A stretch of 64,000 nt of DNA. Source: Maritimibacter sp. DP1N21-5 (GTDB lineage Bacteria > Pseudomonadota > Alphaproteobacteria > Rhodobacterales > Rhodobacteraceae). Of this stretch, positions 52,140 through 61,321 are shown one piece after another (the stretch's first letter is position 1; each line of letters starts with the position of its first letter). The notes below the pieces were generated by a model. The model was not told the origin of the DNA and searched no databases. It saw only the letters and a program-made list of their open reading frames with translations. The stretch lies in NCBI RefSeq assembly GCF_019218295.1, contig NZ_JAHUZF010000003.1, positions 1 to 64,000 of the forward strand, in the 5' to 3' direction. Made by a program: the position numbers and the translations under genes.

Positions 52140-52835
52140 ATGCTGAGAATCGACGATTTCACCCTGCATTACGGACACTCCCAGATCCTGAACGGGATCA
52201 GCATGGAGGCCGAGACCGGCAAGATCACCTGTGTCATGGGCACCAACGGCGTCGGCAAGACCAGCCTCATTCGCGCCATTTGCGGGCGGCATCCGCGCTC
52301 CGGTGGCACGATGGTGCTGGACGGCGAGGCGCTGCCCGTCCTGTCGCCCCACGCGCTTGCCAAGAAGGGCGTCGCTCTGGTGCCGCAGGGACGCGAAATC
52401 TTTCCCCTGCTCACCGTGCGCGAGAACATGGAGACCGCCTTCGCCTGCCTGCCCAAGGGCGAACACGAGGTGCCCGAAGCGATGTTCGAGCTTTTCCCCG
52501 TGCTCAAGGAAATGCAGAACCGGCGCGGCGGCGACCTGTCGGGTGGACAACAGCAGCAGTTGGCGATTGCGCGGGCGCTCATCACCAAGCCCAAGCTCCT
52601 CCTCCTCGACGAGCCGACCGAAGGCATCCAGCCCAACATCATCCAGCAGATCGGGCGGGTCATCCAGATGCTGCGCGACGAGGGGAAGATGGCCATCGTT
52701 CTGGTCGAACAGTTCTTCGACTTCGCCCATGACCTTGGCGACCGTTTCGTCGTGCTGCGTCGCGGGGCCGTGACGCTCTCTGGTCCGAAAGGCGAGGTGA
52801 CGCGCGACCAACTGCTCAAGGGCGTGTCGGTCTAG
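52140..52835 (+). CDS. urtE: Urea ABC transporter ATP-binding protein UrtE
   Basis: A 231-residue LivF-type ATPase: Walker A GTNGVGKTS near residue 38, RGREIFPLLTVREN-like Q-loop segment (PQGREIFPLLTVREN), signature LSGGQQQQLAIARAL near 135, Walker B LLLLDEPTEGIQPNI. The EGIQPNIIQQI end is characteristic of UrtE. Last gene of the urt operon; its stop lies two bases from the stop of the convergent LysE-like gene. Confidence 0.96.
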   Translation: MLRIDDFTLHYGHSQILNGISMEAETGKITCVMGTNGVGKTSLIRAICGRHPRSGGTMVLDGEALPVLSPHALAKKGVALVPQGREIFPLLTVRENMETAFACLPKGEHEVPEAMFELFPVLKEMQNRRGGDLSGGQQQQLAIARALITKPKLLLLDEPTEGIQPNIIQQIGRVIQMLRDEGKMAIVLVEQFFDFAHDLGDRFVVLRRGAVTLSGPKGEVTRDQLLKGVSV

Positions 52836-52837
52836 GC

Positions 52838-53458
52838 TCAGGTAAAGGGAATGATCGCCGCCACGGCGATCAGGAGTGCGCCCGCAGAAATGTTGAGCCG
52901 TTTCAGGGCCTTCGGTGAGGACAGGAGCCCCCGCAGCTTTCCGATGAAGCCCGCCAGAAGCACGTTGCCAAAGAGCGGCACCGCCATCGACAGGCCGACG
53001 ATGGCCCCAACGTCCCAGGGTGTGAGCGCCGTCAGATCGAAGAACCCGGGCAGCATCCCCATGTAGAAGAGGATCGCCTTCGGGTTCGCGAGGATCACGA
53101 CAACGCCCGCCACGAAGCCCGCCCACATGCCGGGGCGGGTCAGGCGGCTGTCTGCGGCGATCTGTTTGTCGGCGTTTCGGATGATCGCTACTCCGAGCCA
53201 GAGAAAAAATCCCGAGGCCACGAACTTGAGGACCGTGGTCAGGCTCTCGAACTCGGTCGCGACCCAGGACATGCCGAGGATCGCCAGAAGCGGCCAGAGC
53301 GCATCCCCGATGGTCACCCCCAGAGCCAATGGCCAGGCCGCGTGGAAGCCGCCCGACAGGGCGCGCGCCAGAAGCGCCATCCAGACCGGTCCCGGGGTCA
53401 GGAACAGGACGAGCAGCGCAAAGGCGTAGAGCCCCAGATCGCCGGGCGACAGGGTCAT
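52838..53458 (-). CDS. LysE/RhtB-family amino-acid exporter
   Basis: A 206-residue inner-membrane protein with about six helices. The family opening FALLVLFLTPGPVWMALLARAL is cited as FLTPGPVWMALLARAL; a second signature is GFFLWLGVAIIR near residue 75. LysE/RhtB proteins export amino acids or homoserine lactones; the substrate here is unknown. I choose MTLSPGDL, which overlaps the stop of the VOC gene (ATGA), over a longer frame to 53512. Confidence 0.9.
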   Translation of the reverse strand: MTLSPGDLGLYAFALLVLFLTPGPVWMALLARALSGGFHAAWPLALGVTIGDALWPLLAILGMSWVATEFESLTTVLKFVASGFFLWLGVAIIRNADKQIAADSRLTRPGMWAGFVAGVVVILANPKAILFYMGMLPGFFDLTALTPWDVGAIVGLSMAVPLFGNVLLAGFIGKLRGLLSSPKALKRLNISAGALLIAVAAIIPFT

Positions 53459-53871
53459 GTCAGGGCGCCGTCCTCGTCCATCTCCCAGAACGGATTGTGG
53501 GCAAACTCCCACAAGTGGCCGTCGGGATCGGAGACATAGGAGCTATAGCCGCCCCAATGCGTCTTGAAGGGCTCGCTCACAGCCGTGGCCCCGGCCGCGA
53601 CGGCCCGCGCGAACATCGCGTCCACCTCCGCCTCGGAGCCGAAGTTCTGCGCCAGCGTCATCGCCCCGGTGCGCAGGTCTTCGACGGGCCGCCCGGTTTC
53701 TTTCGCCAGCCCCTCGAGCGTGAAGAACCCGAATTTCATCCCGTTCATGGCATAGAAGGCCGCTTCGCCCTGATCGCTTTCAAGCTCCCATCCGAGCGCC
53801 TCGTAATAGGCGCGCGCGGGGGCAATGCTCTCCACCCCCAAGGTGATCAGCGTCACGCGATTGGTCTTCAT
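53455..53871 (-). CDS. VOC (glyoxalase/bleomycin-resistance) superfamily protein
   Basis: A 138-residue single VOC-domain pair: LITLGVESIAPARAYYEALGWE opens the first beta-alpha unit and YSSYVSDPDGHLWEFAHNPFW closes the second; cited as SIAPARAYYEALGW and YVSDPDGHLWEFAHNP. The C-terminal Glu of WEFAHN is a usual metal-ligand position. Function cannot be assigned from sequence. It overlaps recF by ATGA upstream and the LysE-like gene downstream, so it may share the dnaN-recF transcript. Confidence 0.88.
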   Translation of the reverse strand: MKTNRVTLITLGVESIAPARAYYEALGWELESDQGEAAFYAMNGMKFGFFTLEGLAKETGRPVEDLRTGAMTLAQNFGSEAEVDAMFARAVAAGATAVSEPFKTHWGGYSSYVSDPDGHLWEFAHNPFWEMDEDGALT

Positions 53872-54983
53872 GGTTCCACCTCTTCGACATGGCTCCGGCC
53901 GGCCTCGTCGCGCACCTCGATGTGTTGCGCCCGCGCGCCAAGCTCGGCAAACAGTTCCGGTCCCGTCCCGGTCAGGAACGCCTGCGCGCCCAGACTGACG
54001 ATTTCGTCATAAAGCGCCGCGCGCCGGCCCGCGTCCAGATGTGCAGACACTTCATCGAGCAGCAGCATCGGCGGCGCCCCGAAATCACGCGCCAGCGCCC
54101 GCCCGTTGGCGAGGATCAAGGATACCAGAAGCGCCTTCTGTTCGCCCGTCGAACACTCCTTTGCGGGCATCCCCTTCTCGGCGTAAACGGCGGCCAGATC
54201 GGCCCGGTGCGGTCCGACCAGCGTGCGCCCGGCCAGCATGTCGCGCGGGCGGCTATCTGCGAAGGCGTCAGCCAGTTCGTTGCGGCTGCGCGGCCCGTCG
54301 TCGGCCCCCTCCGCATGCAAAAGCGTAAGGTCTGCAGCCGGGAACGCTGTCTCGGCCTCGCGCTGGCTGTCGATCAGCAAATCAAGCGTTCGCTCCCGGT
54401 TCGTCTGGATCGCCGCGCCCGCCTCGGCCATCTGCGCCTCCAGTGCGCGATACCAGAAGGCGTCGCGCTGTCCGTCCTTGAGGAGCCTGTTCCGTTCCCG
54501 CATCGCCTTTTCATAGGTGAGGACCGCTTCGCCATGTCCCGGCTCGAAACTGAGTGCCAGGCGGTCGAGGAACTTTCGCCGCCCGTCCGCCCCTTCGACC
54601 CAGAGACGGTCCATGACCGGGACCAGCCACGTCAGCCGCGCGATGCGCCCCAGCGCCACTTGCGGCGCGGGTTTGTCGTCGATGGTCACCTGCCGTGCGC
54701 TGCCCGGTTCCGCCCACGTTTCGACTTCGTGCACCTGATGCAGAGACCGGAGCACGCCGGAGACCTTCCAGCCTACCGCCTCCGGTCGTCGCGCCATATC
54801 GTCGGCGGCGGCGCCGCGCAGCCCGCGACCGGGGGACATGAGGCTCACCGCTTCGAGAATATTGGTCTTGCCTGCGCCATTGGCGCCAAAGATCGCCACC
54901 GGCCGCCCGTCGAGCGCCAGAGACGCCCGCATGTGCGACCGGAAATGCGAGAGCGTGAGAGAGGTGAGGTAAAGCCCCGTCAC
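53868..54983 (-). CDS. recF: DNA replication and repair protein RecF
   Basis: A 371-residue SMC-like ATPase that helps load RecA at gaps. Walker A is GANGAGKTN near residue 34, the signature is CSTGEQKALLVSLILA near 280 and Walker B is PMLLLDEVSAHLD near 307. It starts at GTG overlapping the dnaN stop (GTGA), so it is translated after dnaN. Length is normal. Confidence 0.95.
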   Translation of the reverse strand: MTGLYLTSLTLSHFRSHMRASLALDGRPVAIFGANGAGKTNILEAVSLMSPGRGLRGAAADDMARRPEAVGWKVSGVLRSLHQVHEVETWAEPGSARQVTIDDKPAPQVALGRIARLTWLVPVMDRLWVEGADGRRKFLDRLALSFEPGHGEAVLTYEKAMRERNRLLKDGQRDAFWYRALEAQMAEAGAAIQTNRERTLDLLIDSQREAETAFPAADLTLLHAEGADDGPRSRNELADAFADSRPRDMLAGRTLVGPHRADLAAVYAEKGMPAKECSTGEQKALLVSLILANGRALARDFGAPPMLLLDEVSAHLDAGRRAALYDEIVSLGAQAFLTGTGPELFAELGARAQHIEVRDEAGRSHVEEVEP

Positions 54984-56098
54984 ACCCGCATCGGCATGAC
55001 GACATAGACAGCGCTCGTGTCGTTGCCTTCACGCATGAGCACGGGCTGTCCGGCGCTGTCGAAGAGGAAGGTCGCGTTCTCGCGGTCCACCTGCGAGGCG
55101 ATTTCGAGCAGGTATTTCGCGTTGAATCCGATCTCGAGCCGCTCGTCGCCATAGGCCACGATCAGCTCTTCCTCGGCGGCCCCGGCATCGGGCGCATTGA
55201 CCGACAGCACCAGCTTGTCCTCGTCGAGCGCCAGCTTCACCGCGCGCGAGCGTTCCGACGACACGGTGGCCACGCGGTCCACGGCCTTCGCGAATTCCTG
55301 GGCATCCACTTCCATCTTCTTCGTGTTCCCCATCGGGATCACGCGGGTGTAGTCGGGGAAGGTCCCGTCGATCACCTTCGAGGTGAGCGTGATGTCCGGC
55401 GTCGCGAAGCGCACCTTGGTTTCCGATACCGACACTGCGATCTGCATCTCGTCGTCGTCCAGAAGCTTGCGCAGCTCGTTCACGGTCTTGCGCGGCACGA
55501 TCACACCGGGAAGCGCGTCGGCACCGGCGGGCAAGTCCGCGTCGATCCGTGCGAGCCGGTGGCCGTCGGTCGCGACACAGCGCAGCACGCGCCCGCCGTC
55601 GGCATCGGCCACATGCATGTAGACGCCGTTGAGGTAATAGCGCGTCTCTTCCGTCGAGATCGCGAACTTCGACTTGTCGAAAAGCCGCCGCAGGACGGGG
55701 GCAGGGCAGGAGAAATTCGCCGTGTATTCCGACGAGGCCATGACCGGAAAATCTTCCTTGGGCAGGGTCGCCAGGTTGAAGTGCGACCGCCCGGCTTCGA
55801 TCGACAGGCGGCCCGAAGCCCCGTCGTCCGACAGCGTCACCATGGCTCCATCGGGCAGCTTGCGCACGATCTCGTTCAGCGTCACGGCGCTCACCGTGGT
55901 CGCGCCCGCGCGTTCGACCATGGCGGGGGCCTTGTCCACCACTTCGATGTCCAGATCGGTGGCCCGGAAGGACACGGTGTTGCCTTCGGCCTCCATCAGC
56001 ACGTTGGCGAGGATCGGAATGGTGTTGCGGCGTTCAACGACCGACTGCGCCTGACCGACCGCCTTGAGCAGCGCGGCCCGCTCGATGGAAATTTTCAT
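54980..56098 (-). CDS. dnaN: DNA polymerase III beta sliding clamp DnaN
   Basis: A 372-residue beta clamp of three similar domains: MKISIERAALLKAVGQAQSVVERRN start (cited as MKISIERAALLKAVGQAQ), RRLFDKSKFAISTEETRYYLNG in the middle (cited as KFAISTEETRYYLNGVY), and VDRVATVSSERSRAVKL; it ends with VYVVMPMRV, the usual clamp end. AGGAG precedes the start by six bases. Located 128 bases downstream of dnaA in the same direction. Confidence 0.97.
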   Translation of the reverse strand: MKISIERAALLKAVGQAQSVVERRNTIPILANVLMEAEGNTVSFRATDLDIEVVDKAPAMVERAGATTVSAVTLNEIVRKLPDGAMVTLSDDGASGRLSIEAGRSHFNLATLPKEDFPVMASSEYTANFSCPAPVLRRLFDKSKFAISTEETRYYLNGVYMHVADADGGRVLRCVATDGHRLARIDADLPAGADALPGVIVPRKTVNELRKLLDDDEMQIAVSVSETKVRFATPDITLTSKVIDGTFPDYTRVIPMGNTKKMEVDAQEFAKAVDRVATVSSERSRAVKLALDEDKLVLSVNAPDAGAAEEELIVAYGDERLEIGFNAKYLLEIASQVDRENATFLFDSAGQPVLMREGNDTSAVYVVMPMRV

Positions 56099-56226
56099 GT
56101 CCCACTCCTGACGACTATCGGGACGGCGACCTTACATCCGTCGCCGCCCTTCTCAAGGATTTTTCGCACTGTCTTTATGTTTTACAGGGGCGTCAAGGCC
56201 AAGGCGCACGGAACCGGAACCCCGGT

Positions 56227-57606
56227 TCAATGCTCCAGCGCGCGCTTGAGAAGGTCGAAGTCCTCGGCAAGCTGGTGATCGCTGCCGATGAGCTCTTCGA
56301 TCTTCTTCACCCCGTGCATCACGGTCGAATGGTCGCGCCCGCCGAACCGCTTGCCAATGTCGGGATAGGAGCGGGTGGTCAGGTCCTTTGACAGCTTCAT
56401 CGCCACCTGCCGGGGCCGGGCGATGGAGCGCAGGCGCTTGGGTCCGATCATGTCCGACAGGCGGATGCCGTAGTGTTCGGCCACCTTGCGCTGGATCTCT
56501 TCGACCGTCACCTTGCGGTCCGACTGCTTGAGCACGTCGGCGAGGCAGTCCTGCGCGGACTCCAGCGTGATTTCCTTGCCCACGAGCGACCCGAAGGCGA
56601 AGAGCCGCATGAGCGCACCCTCCAGCACGCGCACGTTCGTGGTAATCCGATGGGCGAGGAATTCGAGCACGCCGGGCGCGATCTTCATGTCCGGGAAGGC
56701 GCTCGCGTTCTGGGCCACCTTGGACTGAAGCACGCCAAGGCGCAGTTCGTAATCGGTGGGATGAAGGTCCACGACCAGACCACACTGAAGCCGGGACTTG
56801 ATCCGTTCCTCGAGGTCCTTGATGTCCCCCGGCGCGCGGTCCGCCGAAATAATGATCTGCTTGTTCTGGTCCACCAGCGCATTGAACGTGTGGAAGAACT
56901 CTTCCTGCGTGGAATCCTTACCCGCGATGAACTGAACGTCGTCGACCATGAGAACATCGACCGAGCGGAACATGTGCTTGAAGTCCATCATCTGCTTGTC
57001 GCGCAGCGCCTGCACGAAGCGATACATGAACTGTTCCGCCGATAGATAGAGCACCCGAAGCTCGGGTTTGCGGGTGGTCATCTCATGCGCGATGGCGTGC
57101 ATGAGGTGCGTCTTGCCTAGGCCGACGCCACCGTAAAGAAAAAGCGGGTTGAAGGTGACCGGCCCGCCTTCGGCCACGCGCCGGGCGGCGGCATGGGCCA
57201 GTTCGTTGGGCTTGCCCACAACGAAGTTGTCGAAGGTGAAGCGTTTGTCGAGCGGTGCACCGGGCAGCTCGCCGCCGTTTCCGACAGTCGGGGCCGCACT
57301 GGCAGGTGCGGCGGGGCGGCCGTTGCCGTTGGCTGGCGGCGGCGCGACGCGGCCCGAGGCCTGAGCCTTCGGCACCACGAATTCAAGCCGCGACACCTGC
57401 GCGCCGTCGCTCATCAGCTGCTTGAGGATCGTGTCCCCGAAATTACGCTGAACCCAGTTGCCCATGAAGTTGGTCGGCACAATGAAGCGGGCGACGCCGT
57501 TTTCGAGATCCGCGAACTCCAGCGGTGCGATCCAGTTGCGATAGTTGTTCGCCCCGACCGATTGTTCGAGTCTCTCACGTACACGTCCCCACATGTTTTC
57601 CGCCAT
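56227..57606 (-). CDS. dnaA: Chromosomal replication initiator DnaA
   Basis: A 459-residue DnaA. Domain I (about 1-75, MWGRVRERLEQSVG), a Pro/Ala-rich linker (about 85-115), the AAA+ domain with Walker A GGVGLGKTHLMHAI near 158 and Walker B LMVDDVQFI near 222, and the DNA-binding domain IV with RPRQVAMKLSKDLT and GGRDHSTVMHGVKKI near the end. All key motifs are intact. A 740-base gene-free stretch lies upstream, between dnaA and rpsT. Confidence 0.97.
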   Translation of the reverse strand: MAENMWGRVRERLEQSVGANNYRNWIAPLEFADLENGVARFIVPTNFMGNWVQRNFGDTILKQLMSDGAQVSRLEFVVPKAQASGRVAPPPANGNGRPAAPASAAPTVGNGGELPGAPLDKRFTFDNFVVGKPNELAHAAARRVAEGGPVTFNPLFLYGGVGLGKTHLMHAIAHEMTTRKPELRVLYLSAEQFMYRFVQALRDKQMMDFKHMFRSVDVLMVDDVQFIAGKDSTQEEFFHTFNALVDQNKQIIISADRAPGDIKDLEERIKSRLQCGLVVDLHPTDYELRLGVLQSKVAQNASAFPDMKIAPGVLEFLAHRITTNVRVLEGALMRLFAFGSLVGKEITLESAQDCLADVLKQSDRKVTVEEIQRKVAEHYGIRLSDMIGPKRLRSIARPRQVAMKLSKDLTTRSYPDIGKRFGGRDHSTVMHGVKKIEELIGSDHQLAEDFDLLKRALEH

Positions 57607-58284
57607 ATTCCTTGACCTGTCATTTCATGGATCACCCTCGTCCGGCCCAGTCCCGGATATACGAGGGCGACTACCGCTCTTTTCGAAAACGGACGCCTGA
57701 ACGCGCCACTTAGCCCACTCCCTTGACGGGAATGAGGCGAACGCGGGCCAACAGTGGGTCATTGCCTGCCGGGAGCAGCCCGACAAACCTGTCAACGTCT
57801 TGCACGCCCGCAAAATGCAGCTTGCCGGCTATACATCAGTCAAAACTACCGGAGATGTCCCCTCAGATCCCCTCCGGTACGGTCCTCGCGTGAAGATCCC
57901 CATCTTCACCAACCGCCTGTCCCAAGTCAGCGACGTGAATCGCAGGGTCAAATTAGTTTCCCGGGGTAACGAGTCGCAACTGATCAATACGCTTGACTCA
58001 AAGATATGCAGGTCGAATCCGGGGCCGCTTTCACAAATGCAATTTTGCTCAAGTAATCATGGGGAGAATTGCCTGTCGGTGTGTCGTGATCACGAATCGA
58101 GCCGACCGAAGGGATGTGTCGCGGGTGCATCAACGCCGTGTCGGAGCCACGGTTCACGGTCTCTGCGACGTTGTGTCCGCCGATGTTTCGCCGCGTCTTT
58201 GGGCAGTCCGTCGAGCCCTCCAAAGTGGACGTAACGTCATGCCACCGTTCCGTCCAATTTGGTGCCCGCTGCCGATTCCCCGCC
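57607..58284. other. Gene-free stretch upstream of dnaA
   Basis: No coding frame here looks real; a 144-codon plus-strand frame (57800-58234) has unconserved-looking composition. The stretch holds a perfect 12-bp palindrome TCGTGATCACGA (58084-58095) and is slightly less GC-rich than its surroundings around 57990-58070. I looked for TTATCCACA-type DnaA boxes on both strands and found none close enough to call, so I do not label it oriC. It must contain the dnaA promoter. Confidence 0.5.
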
Positions 58285-58323
58285 CCGAAACGCAAAACGC
58301 GGCGACCTTTCGGTCACCGCGTT
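58285..58323 (-). terminator. Rho-independent terminator of rpsT
   Basis: AACGCGGCGACC (58296-58307) pairs with GGTCACCGCGTT (58312-58323), one C:A mismatch, with a 4-base loop. On the minus strand it is followed by TTGCGTTTCG. It begins 24 bases after the rpsT stop. Confidence 0.82.
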
Positions 58324-58346
58324 CCAGTCTTCGGATCGAATCGCGC

Positions 58347-58610
58347 TCAGGCGAGCGTTTTCACCCGGTGGGCGAGGCGCGACATTTTCCGCGACGCGGT
58401 GTTCTTGTGATAGACGCCCTTGGTGACGCCCCGCATCAGTTCCGGCTGGGCGGCCTTCAGAGCGGCAGCGGCAGCGTCCTTGTCGCCCGAAGCGATGGCT
58501 TCTTCGACTTTGCGGAGGTAGGTGCGGATGCGCGAACGGCGGGCTTTGTTGACTTCGAAGCGGCGCTCGTTCTGACGTGCGCGTTTCTTGGACTGCGGCG
58601 AGTTGGCCAT
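58347..58610 (-). CDS. rpsT: 30S ribosomal protein S20
   Basis: An 87-residue basic protein: [17 protein letters not shown] start, then [14 protein letters not shown] and [19 protein letters not shown], which match S20 throughout. It binds 16S rRNA in the small subunit. AAGGGAAG precedes the start. It is monocistronic, with its own terminator, upstream of dnaA on the same strand as in other Rhodobacterales. Confidence 0.97.
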   Translation of the reverse strand: MANSPQSKKRARQNERRFEVNKARRSRIRTYLRKVEEAIASGDKDAAAAALKAAQPELMRGVTKGVYHKNTASRKMSRLAHRVKTLA

Positions 58611-58885
58611 GGTGATCTTCCCTTCGTCGGGTTCGTTTCAATACTGTGTGCACGAGACAAATCCCGACCGGGTTCTCTACCGGCATCGTCCGACCAAGCG
58701 GGTCTCACGCGCATATGAGGGCTGCCTATAAGGCGTCTTTCCAGCTTTGTGAAGCCGATTCTCGTTCCTTGCATGAGACGCTGCGATCCCTGCCACTGCT
58801 TATGGGCATGCAAAATGGATCGCGTGCCCTTTACGCCTCGCCGCCTGACGCCAATATGCTGCAATGCAGCGAAAGGAAGGCGACA

Positions 58886-59929
58886 ATGCCTAAGGACATC
58901 ACGACGACCACCCCGATCGACGTGGCGCTTCAGGGCGGTGGGGCCCATGGCGCCTTCACCTGGGGGGTGCTCGACCGGCTCTTTCAGGACGAAACTCTCC
59001 GGATCGGTGCGCTGTCCGGCGCCTCGGCCGGGGCGATGAATGCCGTGGTCGCCGCTTCCGGGTTCATGCGGGGCGGGCACAACGCCGCACGGGAGGACCT
59101 GCGCATCTTCTGGACCGCCGTGAACAAGGCCGCGCGTCGCACGGCACCGTTCCTGCCGATCTTTGACCCGGTCTCCGCCTGGCTGCGCGCCTCGTCGCGA
59201 TGGCTCGATACGCTTTCGGCCGGGCGCACGACTTTTTCCGCCTCGCCGCTCGCCGGGCTTCCCGCGCAGGACATGCTCCGCCGGATCCTGACCGAGGTCA
59301 TCGACTTCGACGCCCTGCGCCGGCCTGAAGCCCCGCGCCTCTTCATCGCCGCGACCCACGTCCTGACCGGTCTCGCCCGAATCTTCACGAACGAAGAGAT
59401 CACGCCGGAAGTGCTCCTTGCCTCGGCCTGCCTGCCCACGGTCTTTCCGCCCGTGACCATCGAGGGGGAGGATTACTGGGACGGCGGCTTTTCCGCCAAT
59501 CCGCCGATCATGCCCCTGATCGAGAACACCGAAACCCGTGACCTCATCCTCGTCACCATCAACCCCTATCGGCGTCTGGGCACGCCCCGGCTCGCCACCG
59601 ACATTCCCGACCGGATCAGCGAACTGACCTTCAACCAGTCGCTCCTGTCCGAACTCCGGGCCATCGCCATGCTGAAGGAAGAGTTTCAGGACGATCCCAC
59701 CGCTTGCCGGATCGGTATCGTGCGCGCTGTGGCCCGGCTTCGGTTCCACGAAATCAACAACGAAGAGGCGATGGGCGAATACGACCCCGTCTCCAAGCTG
59801 TTTCCGTCATGGGGTCTTCTGACCGAGCTGCACGGGATCGGGGAGCGCACGACGGATCACTGGCTCAAGGCGCACCGCACGACCCTTGGCACCCGGTCCA
59901 CCGCGCAACTGATCGAGCGTTTCGGCTAG
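58886..59929 (+). CDS. Patatin-like phospholipase family protein
   Basis: A 347-residue patatin-fold hydrolase. The oxyanion motif GGGAHGAFTWGVLD is near residue 15, the nucleophile elbow GASAGAMNA (GxSxG) near 43, and the catalytic Asp in YWDGGFSANPP near 190, so the Ser-Asp dyad is complete. There is no signal peptide, so it is probably cytoplasmic or membrane-associated, as RssA-like proteins are. AAGGAAGG lies five bases upstream of MPKDITT; frames extending to 58646 run into the rpsT promoter region. It ends overlapping the end of the convergent epimerase gene by four bases. Confidence 0.92.
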   Translation: MPKDITTTTPIDVALQGGGAHGAFTWGVLDRLFQDETLRIGALSGASAGAMNAVVAASGFMRGGHNAAREDLRIFWTAVNKAARRTAPFLPIFDPVSAWLRASSRWLDTLSAGRTTFSASPLAGLPAQDMLRRILTEVIDFDALRRPEAPRLFIAATHVLTGLARIFTNEEITPEVLLASACLPTVFPPVTIEGEDYWDGGFSANPPIMPLIENTETRDLILVTINPYRRLGTPRLATDIPDRISELTFNQSLLSELRAIAMLKEEFQDDPTACRIGIVRAVARLRFHEINNEEAMGEYDPVSKLFPSWGLLTELHGIGERTTDHWLKAHRTTLGTRSTAQLIERFG

Positions 59930-60807
59930 ATCAGGTCCCGCCAGTCGTGCTTGGGCGCGAAGCCCAGGAGTCTCTTGGCCTTGGCGTTGGAATAGAACGT
60001 CTCGCGCTCACCCATGTCGCCCCTCATTGGCACGCCCTCGTAGAATCGAGAAACCAACTCGGGCGTCGTCGCCGCCACCGAGTGGTGATCGTTGGCGACA
60101 TTGAACACCTCGTATCCCAGCCCGTCGGTGCGCAGGCAGCACGCAACCATCTGGCCCAGATCCCGCGCGTCGATATAGGCGAAGATGTTGCGGCGGCGTT
60201 TCTCGGGATCGTTCACGAAGGTCGGAAACAGCGTCGCATATTCGTGCGGCTCGATCACGTTGTTGATCCGGAGGCCATAGATATCCGCCCCTGAGCGCGC
60301 CTGAAAGCTCCGCGCCGTCGCCTCGTTCACCACCTTGGACATGGCATAGCTGTCGTGAGGCACCGTCGGGTGCTCCTCGTCGATGGGGATATAGGCGGGC
60401 TTCATCTCGCCTTGGGCGAAGCAGATGCCATAGGTTGTCTCGGAAGAAGCGAAGATCACCTTTCGGACCCCGGCGCGCACCGCCGCCTCGAGCACATTGT
60501 AGGTGGCAAGCGTGTTGGTGCGATAGCATTCGGCGTCGGACGTCACGAGAATGCGCGGCACGGCGGCGAAATGCACGACGGCGTCGAAGCCGGGCTTCTC
60601 GGGTAGGTCCAACTCGTCCAGCCCCACGTAGTTCAGGACCGTGTCCATCACCTGACCCGGGTCGGTCAGGTCCACGTGGCGGGTCTCGACCCCCTCCATG
60701 TCGAGGGGCTTCAGATCGACGTTGAGCACGCGGTGTCCGGTCTCCACCAGATAGCGAACCGCATGTTTGCCTGCCTTGCCAGAGCCGCCCGTAAAAAGAA
60801 TGCGCAT
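59926..60807 (-). CDS. NAD-dependent epimerase/dehydratase family protein
   Basis: A 293-residue short-chain extended dehydrogenase. The Rossmann motif FTGGSGKAGKHAVRYL is at residues 5-20, VHFAAVPRI near 78, and the catalytic pair YAMSK near 152 with Ser in FASSETTYG. It resembles uronate dehydrogenase-like and UDP-glucose epimerase-like members; the substrate is not determined by sequence. AGGAGG stands four bases before the start. Confidence 0.9.
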   Translation of the reverse strand: MRILFTGGSGKAGKHAVRYLVETGHRVLNVDLKPLDMEGVETRHVDLTDPGQVMDTVLNYVGLDELDLPEKPGFDAVVHFAAVPRILVTSDAECYRTNTLATYNVLEAAVRAGVRKVIFASSETTYGICFAQGEMKPAYIPIDEEHPTVPHDSYAMSKVVNEATARSFQARSGADIYGLRINNVIEPHEYATLFPTFVNDPEKRRRNIFAYIDARDLGQMVACCLRTDGLGYEVFNVANDHHSVAATTPELVSRFYEGVPMRGDMGERETFYSNAKAKRLLGFAPKHDWRDLI

Positions 60808-60842
60808 GATGCCTCCTGTCCTACTGGCGACGGCCTAGCAGA

Positions 60843-61235
60843 TCACTCGGCGCAGCGCACGTAGTCGAAACTGCCGGCGTTTTCGTCAACCCCGGTGTCG
60901 ATCCGGGTGAGCCTGTCGCCCCCACCCGACAGGGTCAGGACCAGATCGCGTTCCCATTCCATGCCTTCGCCCGCAAAGACGAAATGGCCCTGCAGTTCCG
61001 AATCCGATCCGCCCGTGACCGACTCCAGCACGCCACGCGATTCGTAGAACCGGAGCGTGTCGCCTTCGACCACCATCAGCCCTTTCGCGATCGCGGGATC
61101 AGCGGTGCATTCCGTCGCGGTCAGCCCCCAGCGTCCCTGCATCGCCTCGGGAATGCCTGTGGGCACTACCTCTGCGCCCGCATCGGGCAGGCAACCGGGC
61201 ACCGCGAACGGCAGCATCAGGATCAGCGCTTTCAT
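60843..61235 (-). CDS. Small secreted protein or lipoprotein, unknown
   Basis: A 130-residue protein I cannot assign. It begins with a hydrophobic leader ending in VPGC (about residue 15), a possible but non-ideal lipobox. The mature part contains QGRWGLTATECTADPAIAKGLMVV, cited as GRWGLTATECTADPA, and DYVRCAE at the end, so two or three Cys. The pattern recalls small periplasmic lipocalin- or META-like domains, only loosely. AGGAGG precedes the start by five bases. Confidence 0.65.
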   Translation of the reverse strand: MKALILMLPFAVPGCLPDAGAEVVPTGIPEAMQGRWGLTATECTADPAIAKGLMVVEGDTLRFYESRGVLESVTGGSDSELQGHFVFAGEGMEWERDLVLTLSGGGDRLTRIDTGVDENAGSFDYVRCAE

Positions 61236-61260
61236 GAGGTCCTCCTGTCTCTGGACACCC

Positions 61261-61300
61261 AAACGAAAGGGCGGCGCCGGGGGTTCCCCGCGCCGCCCTT
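61261..61300 (-). terminator. Rho-independent terminator after the enoyl-CoA hydratase gene
   Basis: AAGGGCGGCG (61267-61276) and CGCCGCCCTT (61291-61300) form a perfect 10-bp stem; the minus-strand transcript then reads TTTCGTTT. It lies 21 bases past the enoyl-CoA hydratase stop. Confidence 0.85.
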
Positions 61301-61321
61301 GGCCGGCCAAAGGCCGCCGGA

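Noticed and set aside
57800..58234. A 144-codon plus-strand frame upstream of dnaA
   Set aside because: No recognisable domain, no ribosome-binding site, and amino-acid composition unlike a folded protein.
57607..58284. oriC between dnaA and rpsT
   Set aside because: No TTATCCACA-like boxes or strong AT-rich unwinding region could be seen, and in several alphaproteobacteria oriC is not beside dnaA.
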